64,000 nucleotides of DNA from Eretmocerus hayati (GCA_029851415.1 CM056741.1:89563282-89627281); one strand, 5' to 3'; shown: positions 1 through 11,869, numbered from the stretch's first letter. Numbers and translations: made by a program. Notes: generated by a model not told the origin, from the letters alone.

Positions 1-1427
1 TGCTGATTTGCTTTGGATAGGTAAGTACAGTCACTACCAAAACTCCATCGAAAAATGGAATTGTGTTCTGCGGGTCTCTATCTGCTTCAACGTTGACATC
101 AAGGCCTCCATATTGTTTTGAATTTTAGAGTTTGCTGTCTCATTTGCTCTCACGTGCTATAGTGTACATTACTTATTCTTTGATGTCAACAGCAGAACGA
201 GACTGACAATGTCGCAGCTCCAGCTACGCGTACTGTAAACATTCTCACAAATCTCGAGCAAGGTAGATATAACTACAATAGAGCGTTTCTTACATCCCAC
301 TTAGGTATTCCTGCACAATAATTGTATCCGAGCAATATCGAACCTCACTGGCATACAGATCTACAAGTTTATTGATTGGTGGATGCATCAAGCTGATACC
401 AGTTAAGCAGCTCTAAAAATTTCATTATGAGGTCAGTAACAACAATATTTGTATTTTCGTTGAAGAACTTATTTTCGTACTGTATCCCAATGTTCTGTCT
501 TCCAGAAAATGTTGATTTGTCTGTAAATGTATCGTACTTGTAGAAGTTTGAGAGCAATTGAATATAAATAAATACGAGAAATCGGTGAAGTTATACAAAA
601 TCAATCATAATTCCCACGACATTATCTAGGTTGACCCCTACATAACGCAGGAGTGCGTGGTTATGGCTCTTCGAATGAACCTCCAACCCTCTTCTTCCGA
701 GAGATCTCAACTTGGAGTAGAATGTACCTGAAATCATTCGCATGAACCTAACTCTGCAGATTTTGGAACAAACAACAATATCTTCTATTATTCCATTGGA
801 TGGGAAGATTTTTGTCGCATCTAGAAGTGGCCCACCCCAAGGGATTCCTCTTTATCGTCGAACCCTATGACTACCCTAAAATAAATCAAAAAAATCCTTT
901 GGATACACAAATCGATGGGATATCTTGCAATATGTGGGACGCTTCACTCAAGATTTTTTTCTAATGCCAAACCTCCTGAAAAAATCTCCGGTTTAATGGC
1001 CTTTGGAATGATACACTGTTTATGAAAGGAACTGTGCGGTCAAATTTGTTTGATGGAATTTCGATATTTTTCGTTTCTTAGTCAATGGATTGCTGTCTAA
1101 CTCTCGGCTCGGTCCTGGGTGACCCCTCTTGGCTTACCTAAGCCCCCCAAATGATAGTTGTGTGCTAACGAAATCAGCACGAGCCTTTATCGAGGAAGGA
1201 CTCCACAGCTATCACACTGTAGCCTCCCAGTGCTCCCTATCCACCCCCCTCCCTACACACACTCACACAGACACACATTCGGCCATCCCCATTGTTCATA
1301 CGATCTGGCCGAAATCAAACTGTATCACACGACATGTATATACTGTTCTTTACCGTTATTGCGCCGAAGTTTTGCACAGATTTGATGGAGGGGGGGGGGT
1401 TGGCTTGGCTCAACGTTTTGAATTATG
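1..1427. other. No recognisable gene; simple-sequence patches
   Basis: I see no coding region I can support here. Short open frames between 1129 and 1492 overlap one another in three frames and run through an ACAC-rich patch (about 1252-1277) and a G run (about 1388-1399), which is typical of chance frames over simple sequence. No terminal inverted repeat or polyadenylation-like tail was found. Confidence 0.6.
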
Positions 1428-1885
1428 TTGATTTGTTTCGATTACGTTTAGTTTCGTTTATCATAAACATAATTAATTTTGATTTCGTTTAGTTTCGTTT
1501 ATCATAAACATAATTAATTTCGATTTCGTTTATTTTCGTATATCTCAACAAAATTTCGGTTGGAATCAATTTCCATAACTAATGAATCGTAATTCGTCTC
1601 TGTTTGGTTTCGTTTCTCATCAACGACATCAGGATCAATTTCGTTTCGTTTCGTTTTTGAATGAACGAAACGAAACTCAATTGCTTTTGAATATGTTTTC
1701 ATCTCTGTTCAACGAAACGAAAATCAGAATGATTATGTTTTGTTTCGTTTACCTAATTCTGTGGATATAATGTTTACGTTTAGTTTCGTTTTTCATGAAC
1801 GAAATTATGATTGATTTCGTTTAGTTTCGTTTTCCAATAAACGAAACGAAACATATTTAATAATTTCGTTTAATTTAGTTTAGTT
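1428..1885. repeat. Degenerate GTTTCGTTT-rich repeat
   Basis: The stretch is dominated by TTTCGTTTAGTTTCG-type motifs and their complements (AAACGAAACGAAAC). Near 1440-1530 a unit of roughly 43 bases containing TTTATCATAAACATAATTAA occurs about three times in tandem; further down the copies diverge. Both orientations occur, so parts can fold back on themselves. It directly abuts the truncated end of a piggyBac-like transposase, so it may be subterminal sequence of that element, but this is inference. Confidence 0.65.
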
Positions 1886-2583
1886 ACAAACCCTGGTTAT
1901 CAGCAATAAAATCGACTCGCAAACCTTTCGTATTCGACCAGTACATGCGGAGAGTAGGATACTTTATGAAAGTCATAATTATGTTTATGCCCAAAAATAT
2001 CTCAATTTCCTTTTCATTCACTTCAAAATCATTATCTCCACATGATTTTCCATAGCTACTACTTTCTTCGCAAATCGGCTCGATAATTTCGTGCGGAAAA
2101 TGATCCCTGAAAATACTCAAATGGTGTCGTACCTTGCAAATTGACTGCATGTTTTCCTTTGACGGCTAGAGCGTTGTTGAGGTACATGTTCTCCTTGCCG
2201 GAATCTCATGAAACATCTTTGACTTCACTTTTTTGACCACAAAACGTGAAATTTTTCCCATTGGATACCTTTTTACGGCTCTTACTACAACTCTTCTTCT
2301 TTCTATGATCCGAAACACTTTTCCCAGACCTCTTCTTTTTCGAAGACTTTTTTACAGCACAGCGTAGATTTTTCTTCACAGTGCATTTTTTCATTCGCTT
2401 TTGCTGTTTTTTAACGGGAATTTTTTTTGATGACGATGATTTGAGTTCGGGTAAATACTCATCATTCGAGGTTTCTTCGCTATCACTTGCTTCTGTATCA
2501 CAAAAAGTAGCTTCTGAGCCGGAGAGAATCTCGATAAAATCCAAATACTTGCTATCAATTGTCATGGCTCCATCTGGAACCAA
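1884..2583 (-). pseudogene. piggyBac-like transposase remnant (N-terminal part)
   Basis: On the - strand, 2583 to 2206 encodes an acidic then lysine/serine-rich 125-residue segment, as is common at the N terminus of piggyBac-type transposases. 2150 to 1884 encodes 88 residues matching the start of the DDE_Tnp_1_7 transposase core: a helix with IIEPICEES, then EIEIFLGINIIMTFIKYP and a YWS motif followed by FIADN. These are the parts of the family that precede the first catalytic aspartate. The two pieces are in different frames with a stop between them, and the protein breaks off before any catalytic residue, so it cannot be active. The remaining ~400 residues are absent. Family assignment is fairly secure from the motif order; the parent element's ends were not found. 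Confidence 0.75.
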
Positions 2584-3675
2584 ATTGCATACAAAAATAA
2601 ATTATCACTGGAAATAATTGGATTTTCAGTAATTTTATGAAGATATATAGAACTTACCGATCGATGCGATCTTCTCCAGCTAACTGTTCGAGTGCGAGTG
2701 AGTTTCGACACTTCATTCGACTGTTACGAGGTGACTAAGACCAGCAATTCATAGATTGTTTGCATTTTTGCCATTGCCGCTGACCCGATTCCGCGAATGC
2801 ACGGTGTACACGTATGAGGCCAGACTTTACGAGGATCGCAATTTCGTATACTTCGACGTTATGTATCCAATCTTGTGGTAATAGTTTCGCATAGTTGAAA
2901 AGTATGTTTGAGACTGGTTGCATGATTTTTAAAGTCGATACTCGAGTATCTATACGAACTTTGAGCTCTTTTCAAAAATTGAATTTTTCCATATAATCAA
3001 TTCACATCAAACAGGTAGTGAGAATGGGTCTATCGAGGGATAAACGCATGAAAATACTTGTTTTTGGGCTAAAAAAGATAGCCCTGTCAGGATTTCTGTG
3101 ATATCTTACGAGCAAAATTCACTGGCATTATCCAAAGATGTGTCAACGTACGTGGACGAATACGTGAAGAGGTTAAACCTCTGTCAATGCTCACGATGGG
3201 ATCGGGTACAGATCGCTATGCAAGTAGCGACTTTTTTTCGAGGTTTTTACCAAAAAACTCATTGTATTCTGAACTCGAAAAGTTCTTTTGGGCCATTGCA
3301 TTGCTATGAGAGAAGATTTTGCTCATATAATTGCTGAGCTAGTGCGTGTGATCTATTTTTTCATATATATAATCGAACTCACGAGCAAATCGAGTAAGAT
3401 GTATGGAAACGCTCATTCTGCGTATTGGATTCTTTCAATCCCTCCTGAACCCTCCCCCCCCCCCGCAAGATCTTTCTCGAAATCTCCACCAAGATGTTCG
3501 GGACCAATTTTCAAATTTCTACACTCATTCAGAAAAATCTCTAGTAGTATATGGAAAATCCACGAGCGTGCTGGCACTGATGACATCTTTTTTTCTCATT
3601 TCTCAACTACTTTGAGAAGTTATTCTGCAAGACATTATATTGCTTGCCTCCGAATTCCAAATTAGTGAGGATCTA
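2584..3675. other. No recognisable gene
   Basis: I find no frame with recognisable protein similarity. The 125-residue frame at 3288-3665 crosses a C run (about 3456-3466) and overlaps another frame, so it is probably chance. The stretch just above the piggyBac remnant shows no clear terminal repeat that would close that element. Confidence 0.55.
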
Positions 3676-3765
3676 GCCATGCAAATAAGGACTTTCTAAG
3701 GACATAAGGACTTTTTAAATCAAATAAGGACATTCTAAAGACTAGAAGGACTGGAAGGACCGGTA
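3676..3765. repeat. Short ATAAGGAC minisatellite
   Basis: The motif ATAAGGAC or AAGGAC recurs at least six times in about 90 bases (for example ATAAGGACTTTCTAAGGAC), with spacers of 7-14 bases. This is a small degenerate tandem repeat and nothing else is visible in it. Confidence 0.7.
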
Positions 3766-5206
3766 GACGCCCTGAATGTTGATTGATGAATTAACCAATG
3801 GTACAGTTGGTAGAAAATGAACGATAATGAGTTTCATAATACCTTTAATAGTCGCGGAATTCTATTGATGATGATCAGCTTGGAAGTTCTCGATATTGAA
3901 TCATGTCTCAATCGTATGAGATGAGGGTGGGAGACGAGACCCTGGGAGAGGGTCTGAGGTCGCTCTGGTAAGAAATCCCTGACATGTATTTGGTCATTGT
4001 TTTTTTATCTAGTCAACCATTTTCCGAGAACTTCCAATCCCATCTCATAACCTCAATGTGGTTGCATGAATTTATCCTATTATTCCGAATACATTCGTAT
4101 AATTTTGCTTCGATTGACACTCTTATCATAAATCCATGGAGTTGAATTTGTTGTAATTGATAGGTATGCTTGTTGAGTACTGAATGTAGTTCACCATCAC
4201 GAGAATCGAGGGAGACATGTTCAGATGAATCTGATACGCTATTTGGTTGTCCAATATTAGGCCGAAAAATTGCTGTTCAGAACAGAGCAAATCCAACGAT
4301 ATGATCTGTGCCAGCTGTATCAGTGTAGTGTTTCTATGTTCGTTGAGTCACGTCCAGCCTACATCTACAATAGCTCGGCAACATACATTCGCAATCTGTC
4401 GCACTCAGAGATGAAAGTCTCGATCTTCATGTGAGTCAAGGCATCATACGATGATGTTGCAACTTGTAGTTGTATTCGGTTGTACTCAGAGGTGTCAAAT
4501 GTTGATCGAATTTGAGATGGTGAATTGAACTGATTCTTTGAAATATTTCAATTTATTTTGAAGTGAATGATTTCAACAAAAATGATATTTTTGTATATGA
4601 TTCGATAAGAACTGTGAAACGACATGGAATTCTGTTAACTGTTGCGGCATTGTAATTGATGGTAAAATTCAAAACTCTCGAAACTTTCTGAGCCGATTAG
4701 GCTTAGAAAGTTTCGAGAGTTTCCAATTTTCTATCAATCCCCGTAAACTAGTCTACATACGATTAGTATGTAGAAAAGTTTACAGGGAATGGGTTTTGAA
4801 CATTCACGCGCCATACACCTAGATTTTGAATCATATTTCCTTGATCTTGACGAGATTTTCTAACGAAAGGGATCCAGTGATGTCAAGGAGCCGATTATAA
4901 CCAATTTCATGAGAGCCTCATGGTTTCCACTCATATCCAATTCACTGGGATCAATTCAATGATTCAGATTTGTCTTATGGATTATTGCTCAAATAGTCCA
5001 CTAACCTTCAATTTGATTTGTGTTATTGGGTTCTCTGATTCCCTCTAATGATCAAACATAATCTTCGTTGAATATTAGTAGATTCACACGAGTAAAACAA
5101 CGCTACGGTAGGTGGTGGGATCGTTGGGAGGGGGTGGAACAACTATTTCATTTTCGTATTTGGGGAGTTTACAGAATTAATTTGTACAAGAAATAACGAA
5201 TCAGTC
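3766..5206. other. No gene; two adjacent long hairpins
   Basis: No coding region was recognised. The notable content is a pair of back-to-back hairpins. The first spans 4657-4738 with perfect 18-base arms at 4672-4689 and 4705-4722 plus imperfect outer pairing. The second has arms 4743-4760 and 4766-4783 (16 of 18 paired) around a five-base loop. Both loops contain GATTA. Confidence 0.7.
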
Positions 5207-6977
5207 CACGGTGAGGCATTTAGGCGAAAAAGGTCGAGTTGCGTGCATGTGGGTTTTGCCTGTGGGGTATGTCTTGGGGTCATTAATAGAACATACTCCA
5301 ACAAGAATCAAAAAAATCGGTAGAGGGTCTTTGCAATGGAGTCGATTCCCTGAATCTTTAGCCATTTTATCAAAGCAGTGGTTCGCCTTCATTGCTCACT
5401 CTTATCTCTCACTTTGAAATCGACTATTCACAATGATTGAAGTACTTAAATTCGACGTAGAAAGACCCAACCTTTCGGAATTCGAGGTCCAAATCGCGCC
5501 CAGATACGATACGAGTGATTTGGAACGACTATAGTGCAGGAAACCCTCTTTTTATGGATAAAAGTCACGATAAATCCAAGAATATCCTTTGGCAACGATG
5601 GACATGAATGGATTGAATACTGACGGGGTGTGTATATTTATAGCACTGTTTTTCAATAATATTTCTTATGCCCAAGACCATCTCATCATTTGATCGGAAT
5701 CCTGAGAATAAGTGAGGTGTTATTCTGTTTGAAAACAGACGAGCATTCAGTTTCGGTCAAATTATTGTTGTGATCAGGATCTAATTCCCTATGAAGATGA
5801 TACTGTCGAATCACAGACCACTCTCGCATCATCAGTTTCTAACAACAAAAATCTTGCTCGTGCGAAGTTGTAACAAATCTACAGAGCGCATTTGCTGAAG
5901 AGTGACACAATCTCATTTCATATCCTAAAATGTTCACCGTGTGATCTCCATCAGCGCAGTAAGAGATTTCACATCGTTGTACAGATAAAAAAACAATGAC
6001 TCAGATGTAATCCACTGAATCCGCATATGGCACGGAAAAGACGATCTGAATGAGCAGAATGTGCAGTATGAACTTCACATTTCTTCCAAACTTCACTGAA
6101 ATCGTCATGAACTGACTCCAATGCTCGTTCGCTGTACTTTCCAAGACCAGTTTCAGTCTTATTACAAAATTCTTCAATGTAATACATAATTGCATGAACT
6201 TTCGGTGTAACAGAAACACACGATTTCTAATAGCAACTGGGAAAATTTGCTATTCTCCTTGCATACTGAGGATCACGATTTGTGCCATAACAAGCTTCCA
6301 CGAATTTTTCAAAACTTTCCAGAAAATCCACATATTTCATCACAGGCAGTCCATCTCTGCCTTCAATGACCTTGATGTTATTCAGTAACTTTCTGCAACC
6401 ATTACTATTGAATTCTTTACCCCCGTGAAGGATCTGGCGATTGACACTGCACTACTCAGCCCAATTTAGAGCAATTTTTTGCAGCTCTTGTAGCACATGG
6501 TCATGAATATGATTCATCAACCCCAACAGTAGATGGAGCCCGGGCGGAACAATGAATCCGATGATTAGTCATGCAAGTTTCATCAAACCAAAGCCAACGA
6601 CTCACGGGAGTCCTAAATTCTCCGAGAATTTTATCTATAAAAAGAGGGTTTCCTGCACTATAGTCATCCTAAATTACTCAGATCATATCTGGGCCTAATT
6701 TGGACTTCGGATTTCGGAAGATAGGGTCTTTTTACGTCGGATATGGGTACTTCGATTATTCAGAATAGTCGATTTTAAAGTGAATGACGGGAGTGAGCAA
6801 TGAGAGTCATCCACTGTTTTGACAAAATCGCTGAAGAATCGACTTCATTTCGAAAACCCTCTACCAATTTTTCCGATTCCTGTTGGAAAATGTTCTACTG
6901 ATGACCCCAGAACATACCTCACAGGCAAAACCCACGTGCACGCAACTCGGCCTTTTTAGCCTGAATGACTCACTGTA
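5207..6977. mobile_element. DNA transposon with ~365-bp inverted termini (CACTA/Chapaev-like)
   Basis: The left arm (about 5207-5570) and right arm (about 6625-6977) are inverted copies at roughly 80 percent identity; both contain GTGGGTTTTGCCTGTG and GACTATAGTGCAGGAAACCC on opposite strands. The left end starts CACGGTGAGG and the right end, read inward, TACAGTGAGT. A direct 4-base repeat AGTC lies immediately outside both ends (5203-5206 and 6978-6981). CAC-type termini and a 3-4 base target duplication are features of the CACTA/Mirage/Chapaev group, so I place it there tentatively. The interior carries a decayed - strand coding region. All signs point to an old inactive copy. Confidence 0.75.
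5969..6520 (-). pseudogene. Decayed transposon-encoded protein, family unassigned
   Basis: Reading the - strand from about 6520, one frame continues with only a few stops through motifs I recognise from a widespread arthropod/cnidarian transposon protein: a LLGLMNHIHDHVLQEL segment, then EFNSNGCRKLLNN, a TPKVHAIMYYIEEFC segment and SERALESVHDDFSEVWKK near the C terminus. The last 72 codons (6187-5969) are uninterrupted. The known proteins of this type are several hundred residues long and end in the same order of motifs. In-frame stops lie within the upstream part, so it is not functional. It sits between the inverted arms of the 5207-6977 element and is presumably its former transposase C-terminal half. 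I cannot name the superfamily with certainty. Confidence 0.6.
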
Positions 6978-7140
6978 AGTCATCAAAGTCAGTGACGAAT
7001 CAAGAATCAAGGAATCATCATCTGAGTACAGTATCATTAGTAACGGATATGAATTCATACGAGTAACATGCAAAAGTCAATGTATATAAAAGTCTAAAAA
7101 CTTAATCACGTGTGATTTTCGATGTATGATTTATAATTGA
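6978..7140. other. Spacer between two DNA transposons
   Basis: AT-rich spacer beginning with the AGTC target-site copy (6978-6981) of the left element and ending with TTGA (7137-7140), the left flank of the next element. Confidence 0.6.
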
Positions 7141-9429
7141 GGGGCCGCGTGAAAAACGGCGTAATGGCGGTTACGCCCTTTTTTCGCCCCTTCGCTTTTT
7201 GAGCCCTCTGAGGGGTGTTCTAACCACCCAGGGAACCCGTTTTGGAAAAATGTTTACGAATCTCGAGTTCTTGGAAAGGGCGTAAACGCCATTACGCCCT
7301 TTCTGCGATTCAACAAAAGGGCGTAAACGCCTTGACGCTCTCTTATTTACAGGATTATGTGAGTTACGCCCTTTTGCTCATAAATTCTTTGAAGTTACGC
7401 CCTTTTTCCGAATTTTCATCTCTTCATACTAGTTCGAATGCCTTCCAGCCAGCAGTGAATCGAACCTCTAGAAATCATTGATATCAGGAGTGAAGCCGGA
7501 AATTACTTAGATCTTGTTAGACAGAGCGCGTTGAGTAACATCGCGCTAAACTCGTCATTTTTTAATAGTGCAAGACCATATTCCATCCCGATAGTATTGG
7601 GAGGATCCGTATTTTATAGGGCACTTCATTCATAGAACAACCCAGGAAAGTATTTGCATCAGATTCAAACGAGTTAGTCATGAAATGGGACCAGAGACGT
7701 ACGCATCTAAATCGTGAATGGATTGTTCAGCTAGCCTAGGATTCACAAGTTAAAAACCTCGGAACTCCATTATTCTTTATCCCACAGCTACCACTCCAGT
7801 TCAAATGCTCCGGATCAATTTCGGCAAGAGAAGTTCTTCGCAAAAAGCAGACCAGCTATCGATCTGGAGTAGTTCCAGAGACGCAGACAAAGTTGCATGT
7901 GCTATTGTATTATGTGATATTATATTACCTCAGTATCTACGTGATAAGCATCTTCTGCGAGTAGATGCTGGTTACTGATACGAAATTTGCTCTTTAAATA
8001 ACTCCCTACTCATATTTGAGCAATCGTTTTCAAATTCATACTGGAAAGAGTCATTCCCGATTGATCTAGTCCCACAAATAAAACGCCTTCTTCCAGGTCA
8101 TTGAGATCTTGTTGGGGATGAAAAAAGCCCCAAAGTGCTCGAGAAGTATGAACAGGGATTGAGAACTCACATACATGCGGTTTATTATCATACAGTTTGG
8201 GAAAGAAGGATAGAGACATCAAAATCTCGACCTGTGAGTATCCTAGCCAGGAGGTGTTGAGGAAAAATGTGGAGGGTTTCCACCAAAAGCATGCCAATAG
8301 TTTTTTGAGTCACTTCTTGAATGCTGTTTTCAAAATCGAAATCGGTCAAAGCAGTTCAAACTCGAATTCAAAGTTATGAGCAAAATACAGCACCCCCATC
8401 CAATATTTCAATTTTTTCGTGGAGTTCATAGGAAACCTCTATCTTGGATCAATTAATTGTGAGCGAGATAACTGTGGAGAACTTCTTCTTTAAATACACG
8501 AAAAGGGAAACAATCACTTGGAAACTTTTGAAAGTTCACTTCGGTGTACTCTACCACCAATTCCCAAAAAGAGCGTGACTGCATTAAGAAAAAAAAAAAA
8601 TTCAAAAGGAAATAACTACCTCGATCAGTCCTCGGGAATATGGATAAAGAGTCTAACTGCAGAAAAAAATTCAAGAGGACGTAACTGCAGAAAAAAGGAA
8701 TCAAAAAGGCGTAAACGCCATGACGCCCTTGGAACTTCTCCAATCAATTTCCGAAGATATTGAGAGAGGGCGTAAGTAATATGCTCAAATTCTGAAAGGG
8801 CGTGAATCGCTGAATGACCAAAATTAAAAGAGCGTACCTTTTCGGAAAAAGGGCGGAAGTTCGGCGCGATTCTAAGAAAGGGCGTAATTACATATGAAAA
8901 ATTTTTCAAAAAATTCTCCTGCGCACGCAATTCCATTTCTATGGGTCTAAACTATCAGAACATGTTCTGCTTCCAAAATAAGTTTCTAGACATTAATATA
9001 GTGACTTAAGACCTTCCATATTTTTGGGCATCCATATTGCGCTTTCCGCGAGTACAGGGCTCCTGGGCGTGGGTCGAACAACTTCACCGATATGAAACAT
9101 CTCTCAGTAGGCGCCCATAAGCATGCTTGTCAATTCTGAGAGTGGTTGGACTTGATTTCGGCATTCGACTCTACTTTTTGTGAAGAAGGTGCGCCGAAAT
9201 TCGACCCTGTATTCGAAAAAAGGGCGTAAGTGCATTTTTCGAATGGCTGTGAAATCCATGGAATCAACTCTCATTCCACAAGGCTTGCATTGATGTTTCG
9301 AGAATACTATCATCTTCGAAAAAAGTCGGGTCAACTCGTCCGAATACGCCTCTGGCGGTTTTTATCAAGTTTTTATTGATATTCCCGAAATGACCCTCTC
9401 GCAGTTACGCCCTTTTTCCACGCGCCCCC
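7141..9429. mobile_element. 2.3-kb non-autonomous element rich in GGCGTAA motifs, TTAA-type flank
   Basis: The ends are inverted: the left begins GGGGCCGCGTGAAAAACGGC and the right, read inward, GGGGGCGCGTGGAAAAAGGG. Flanks are TTGA (7137-7140) and TTAA (9430-9433), consistent with a TTAA target duplication with one change, as made by piggyBac or Kolobok elements. The outer ~280 bases on the left and ~900 bases on the right carry about a dozen copies of GGGCGTAA or its complement TTACGCCC, some fused as GGGCGTAAACGCC. The middle (about 7500-8540) lacks the motif. No frame inside resembles a transposase, so mobilisation would have to be in trans. Confidence 0.7.
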
Positions 9430-9481
9430 TTAATCATGTTATGTATATCTTCAGTCCCAAATTGAAAAGTGTTTCACTCAA

Positions 9482-10003
9482 GGTAGTTGTACACTAAAAT
9501 GCAAAATATACCAGAATGTTACCAAAGTTGGTGAGGATTTAGATCAAGTGTTTATGAACACCTGTGCAAAATCTCAAAATGATTGACCGTTTTGTTCAAG
9601 AGTGGCAGTCATCAGAATTCGTCACTTCTAGCATGGCGCTCATGCGGGATTGTCGACTCCCATATAAACGCGATGTTAAAAGTGGCGGGATTTTGATGGC
9701 TACTACTCCGAAACAAAACGGTCAATCATTCTGAAATTTTGCACAGGTGTTCATTAACACTTGAATTAGATCCTCCCCAACTTTGTTGATTTTCTGGTAT
9801 ACAGTGGAATCTCCCTTAACGGATACCTCCAATTAGCGGACACCTCTCAATAACGGACAATTCCTTGCGATCAGCAGAAGTATAATCACAGAAATGAACC
9901 TCTGATTAGCGGACACCTCCGGATAGCGGACAGTTTTGATGCAACCAGAGTGTCCGTGCGACCGGAGATTTCACTGTATCTTCAGCTTTAGTGTACAACT
10001 ACC
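9482..10003. mobile_element. TTAA-type foldback element (MITE)
   Basis: The two halves are inverted copies nearly to the centre: the left starts GGTAGTTGTACACTAAA and the right ends TTTAGTGTACAACTACC. Shared internal blocks include GATTGACCGTTTTGTT (9581-9596) and its complement (9712-9727). The flanks are TCAA (9478-9481) and TTAA (10004-10007). The right arm is longer only because a 175-base pogo-like element is inserted in it; without that the element is ~345 bases. It has no coding capacity. Confidence 0.8.
9802..9976. mobile_element. pogo/Tigger-like MITE nested in a foldback
   Basis: The termini are CAGTGGAATCTCC and GGAGATTTCACTG (12 of 13 bases inverted), flanked by TA on both sides (9800-9801 and 9977-9978). 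Subterminal repeats of the kind TTAGCGGACACCTC occur at both ends. These are standard features of pogo/Tigger-type non-autonomous elements. The insertion interrupts the host foldback at a TA that is still intact in the opposite arm, which fixes the order of events. No open frame is present. Confidence 0.85.
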
Positions 10004-10009
10004 TTAAGG

Positions 10010-10742
10010 ATTGTCAGCTAGATTCCTCTTTATCTAGAAAATTGAGATTGGTGTCATAGTGGAAGATGAACCACATGTTATTCGCAAGTTTTTGAGGTTG
10101 AGTGAACTCAACCTCATAAACGAAATTGTTCTTGATCCAACTTTGTATTTCCCGATATACATTGAACTTCAACTGTTCAACATTAATGTGGGCAGTGGAC
10201 TCATGATCGATTCACGGACGTTGTTGATGAAGAAAATGATAGTTTTTCCCATCGATGCACGAATGAGGAATTCTGAATTCGACCGAGAAACTCGAATAGA
10301 GCGTGAATCGTAATCCTCGTGCCTATCCCCTTAGACTGTGGTAGTTTTGGACTTTTAGTTTATTGAGTGACGTTCGTTCTGCTTCCCTCGTGGTGTAGAT
10401 CTGGTTCGTTTTCTTAACTTCTCCTCTCTGTCATATATGTATTCATCTCGATTATATTGAGATGTGCTCCGGCTTCATCTTCTTGGAGAATACTTCTGCA
10501 ACTCCTTGAGATACTGTAAATTAGAATTTAATTACGTTGAACGAAGGCTTCTATTGCCCACTGACGGGAGCTTGGGGTTTTTGGACGTATTTATGATTCC
10601 GTAATAAGAATCATGAGGAAGGATTAACTGTGGAGTGATTGAGTATTTTACTTAGATACTTCGTAGGGATGGTGAGGTTTTTTCGGGAATCCCTTTCATG
10701 CTCAAGTGATCGATAATTTTCATTGCATAATTTCGATATCAA
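10010..10742. other. No recognisable gene
   Basis: An 84-codon frame at 10059-10313 has no recognisable features. Nothing else could be supported. The segment ends with TCAA (10739-10742), the left flank of the next element. Confidence 0.5.
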
Positions 10743-11460
10743 CACGTTCGCTGCGGTGGGCCCCGCGTGTCTCCCCCCCCCCCCCCAGTGCTGAGAGTTT
10801 TGGCTTCATGGGAAATAACATTGTCCGGGGCGCACCGGTGCACAGTGGGGCTAAAAACAAGAATGACCGAAAAAGTCGCCTTTATGCGAATCCTCAACTT
10901 GATGCAATAACTGCTGTCTCTGAGCGAAATTTCATCAGAGCTTTTCCGGTGCCTCAGGATCATGATAAGCGCAAATGTGAAATAATGCAAAATGTCGCAA
11001 ACTGCAGGTTTGCAAGAATGTACAGTGCTCTGCTTGGGCTCTTATGACAAGTACTCGATAGCACAATGGGTGAGAATGATTGTCATTACTGCGGCAGTCG
11101 CGATACCTAGCTTCAAATCAATTTTCATCGTATCCGTGATCCGAATACGTGTAAGATCGTGGTGAATCGTGTGAAACTCGATCTCTCATATTTGCTCATG
11201 TGAAAAAGACTCTGGTGATTGCAGAGGAGCGTAGAAATGATATTTAAGACCGAAAATCACGTTATATCTCGTTCACTCACTTGATTCTCGTGTATTCCGA
11301 TTGACATGATCCAAAAGAGGATTCCTTTTGGATCATGTCAATCGGTTAAGAATTCGCGTGTTGGCGATTTTTGTGGTAATTTTCGTTTTTTGCCCCACTG
11401 TGCGGTGGGCCCCGCCGCACCTGGGGAAAGATCGCCGATTTCAGCCTCCGCAGCAAACGT
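10743..11460. mobile_element. piggyBac-type MITE
   Basis: The terminal inverted repeats are CACGTTCGCTGCGG (10743-10756) and CCGCAGCAAACGTG (11447-11460), 13 of 14 matching; CACGTT termini next to a TTAA-like site are seen in insect piggyBac MITEs. The left flank is TCAA and the right flank has lost a clear TTAA. Subterminal GC-rich blocks GCGGTGGGCCCCGC occur near both ends, with a C run near 10774-10787. A 113-codon frame (10706-11047) crosses the left terminus and is not credible. A perfect 21-base-arm hairpin lies inside at 11297-11345. Confidence 0.65.
11297..11345. repeat. Perfect hairpin, 21-base arms
   Basis: Arms 11297-11317 and 11325-11345 are perfectly complementary, starting CCGATTGACATGATCC, and the seven-base spacer is itself partly palindromic. 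It lies within the 10743-11460 element. Confidence 0.9.
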
Positions 11461-11869
11461 GTAACTTAGAATTAGTGCAAAAACTTACCTCTGTCTCTTC
11501 AATATGATGTTCTTGTATTTCATTCATGTCCTGGGTTGAGCCTCGAAAAATCTTACTGAATATTCAGGAGCACTGTTAATCCCGTCTTATGTTGCACTGA
11601 GACTTGCTGATGTCCTTGGCGATACCTCTTTGTGTATTCCCTTATTGGGCGACTCTTTGATTACTCTGCGAATAGTGTTTTTTGTGTATATTTGAAGTGT
11701 AACGAGAGCCGTACAAGATTGCAAGAAGACTGAAATATGCTCCATAATGGGTCATACTTGTGGATTCCTGAAGTAATGTTCGAAGGATTGATTTTTCTAT
11801 TCTGATTCTCCCAAAATCTCGTGAGAAACTTTACATTTCTCATTCTTTTCATGTCTGTTCTCCTGAAAT

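Noticed and set aside
7445..7480. AGGTTCGATTCA on the - strand as a polymerase III B box
   Set aside because: One base differs from the consensus, no A box is seen at the right distance, and it lies within a DNA transposon.
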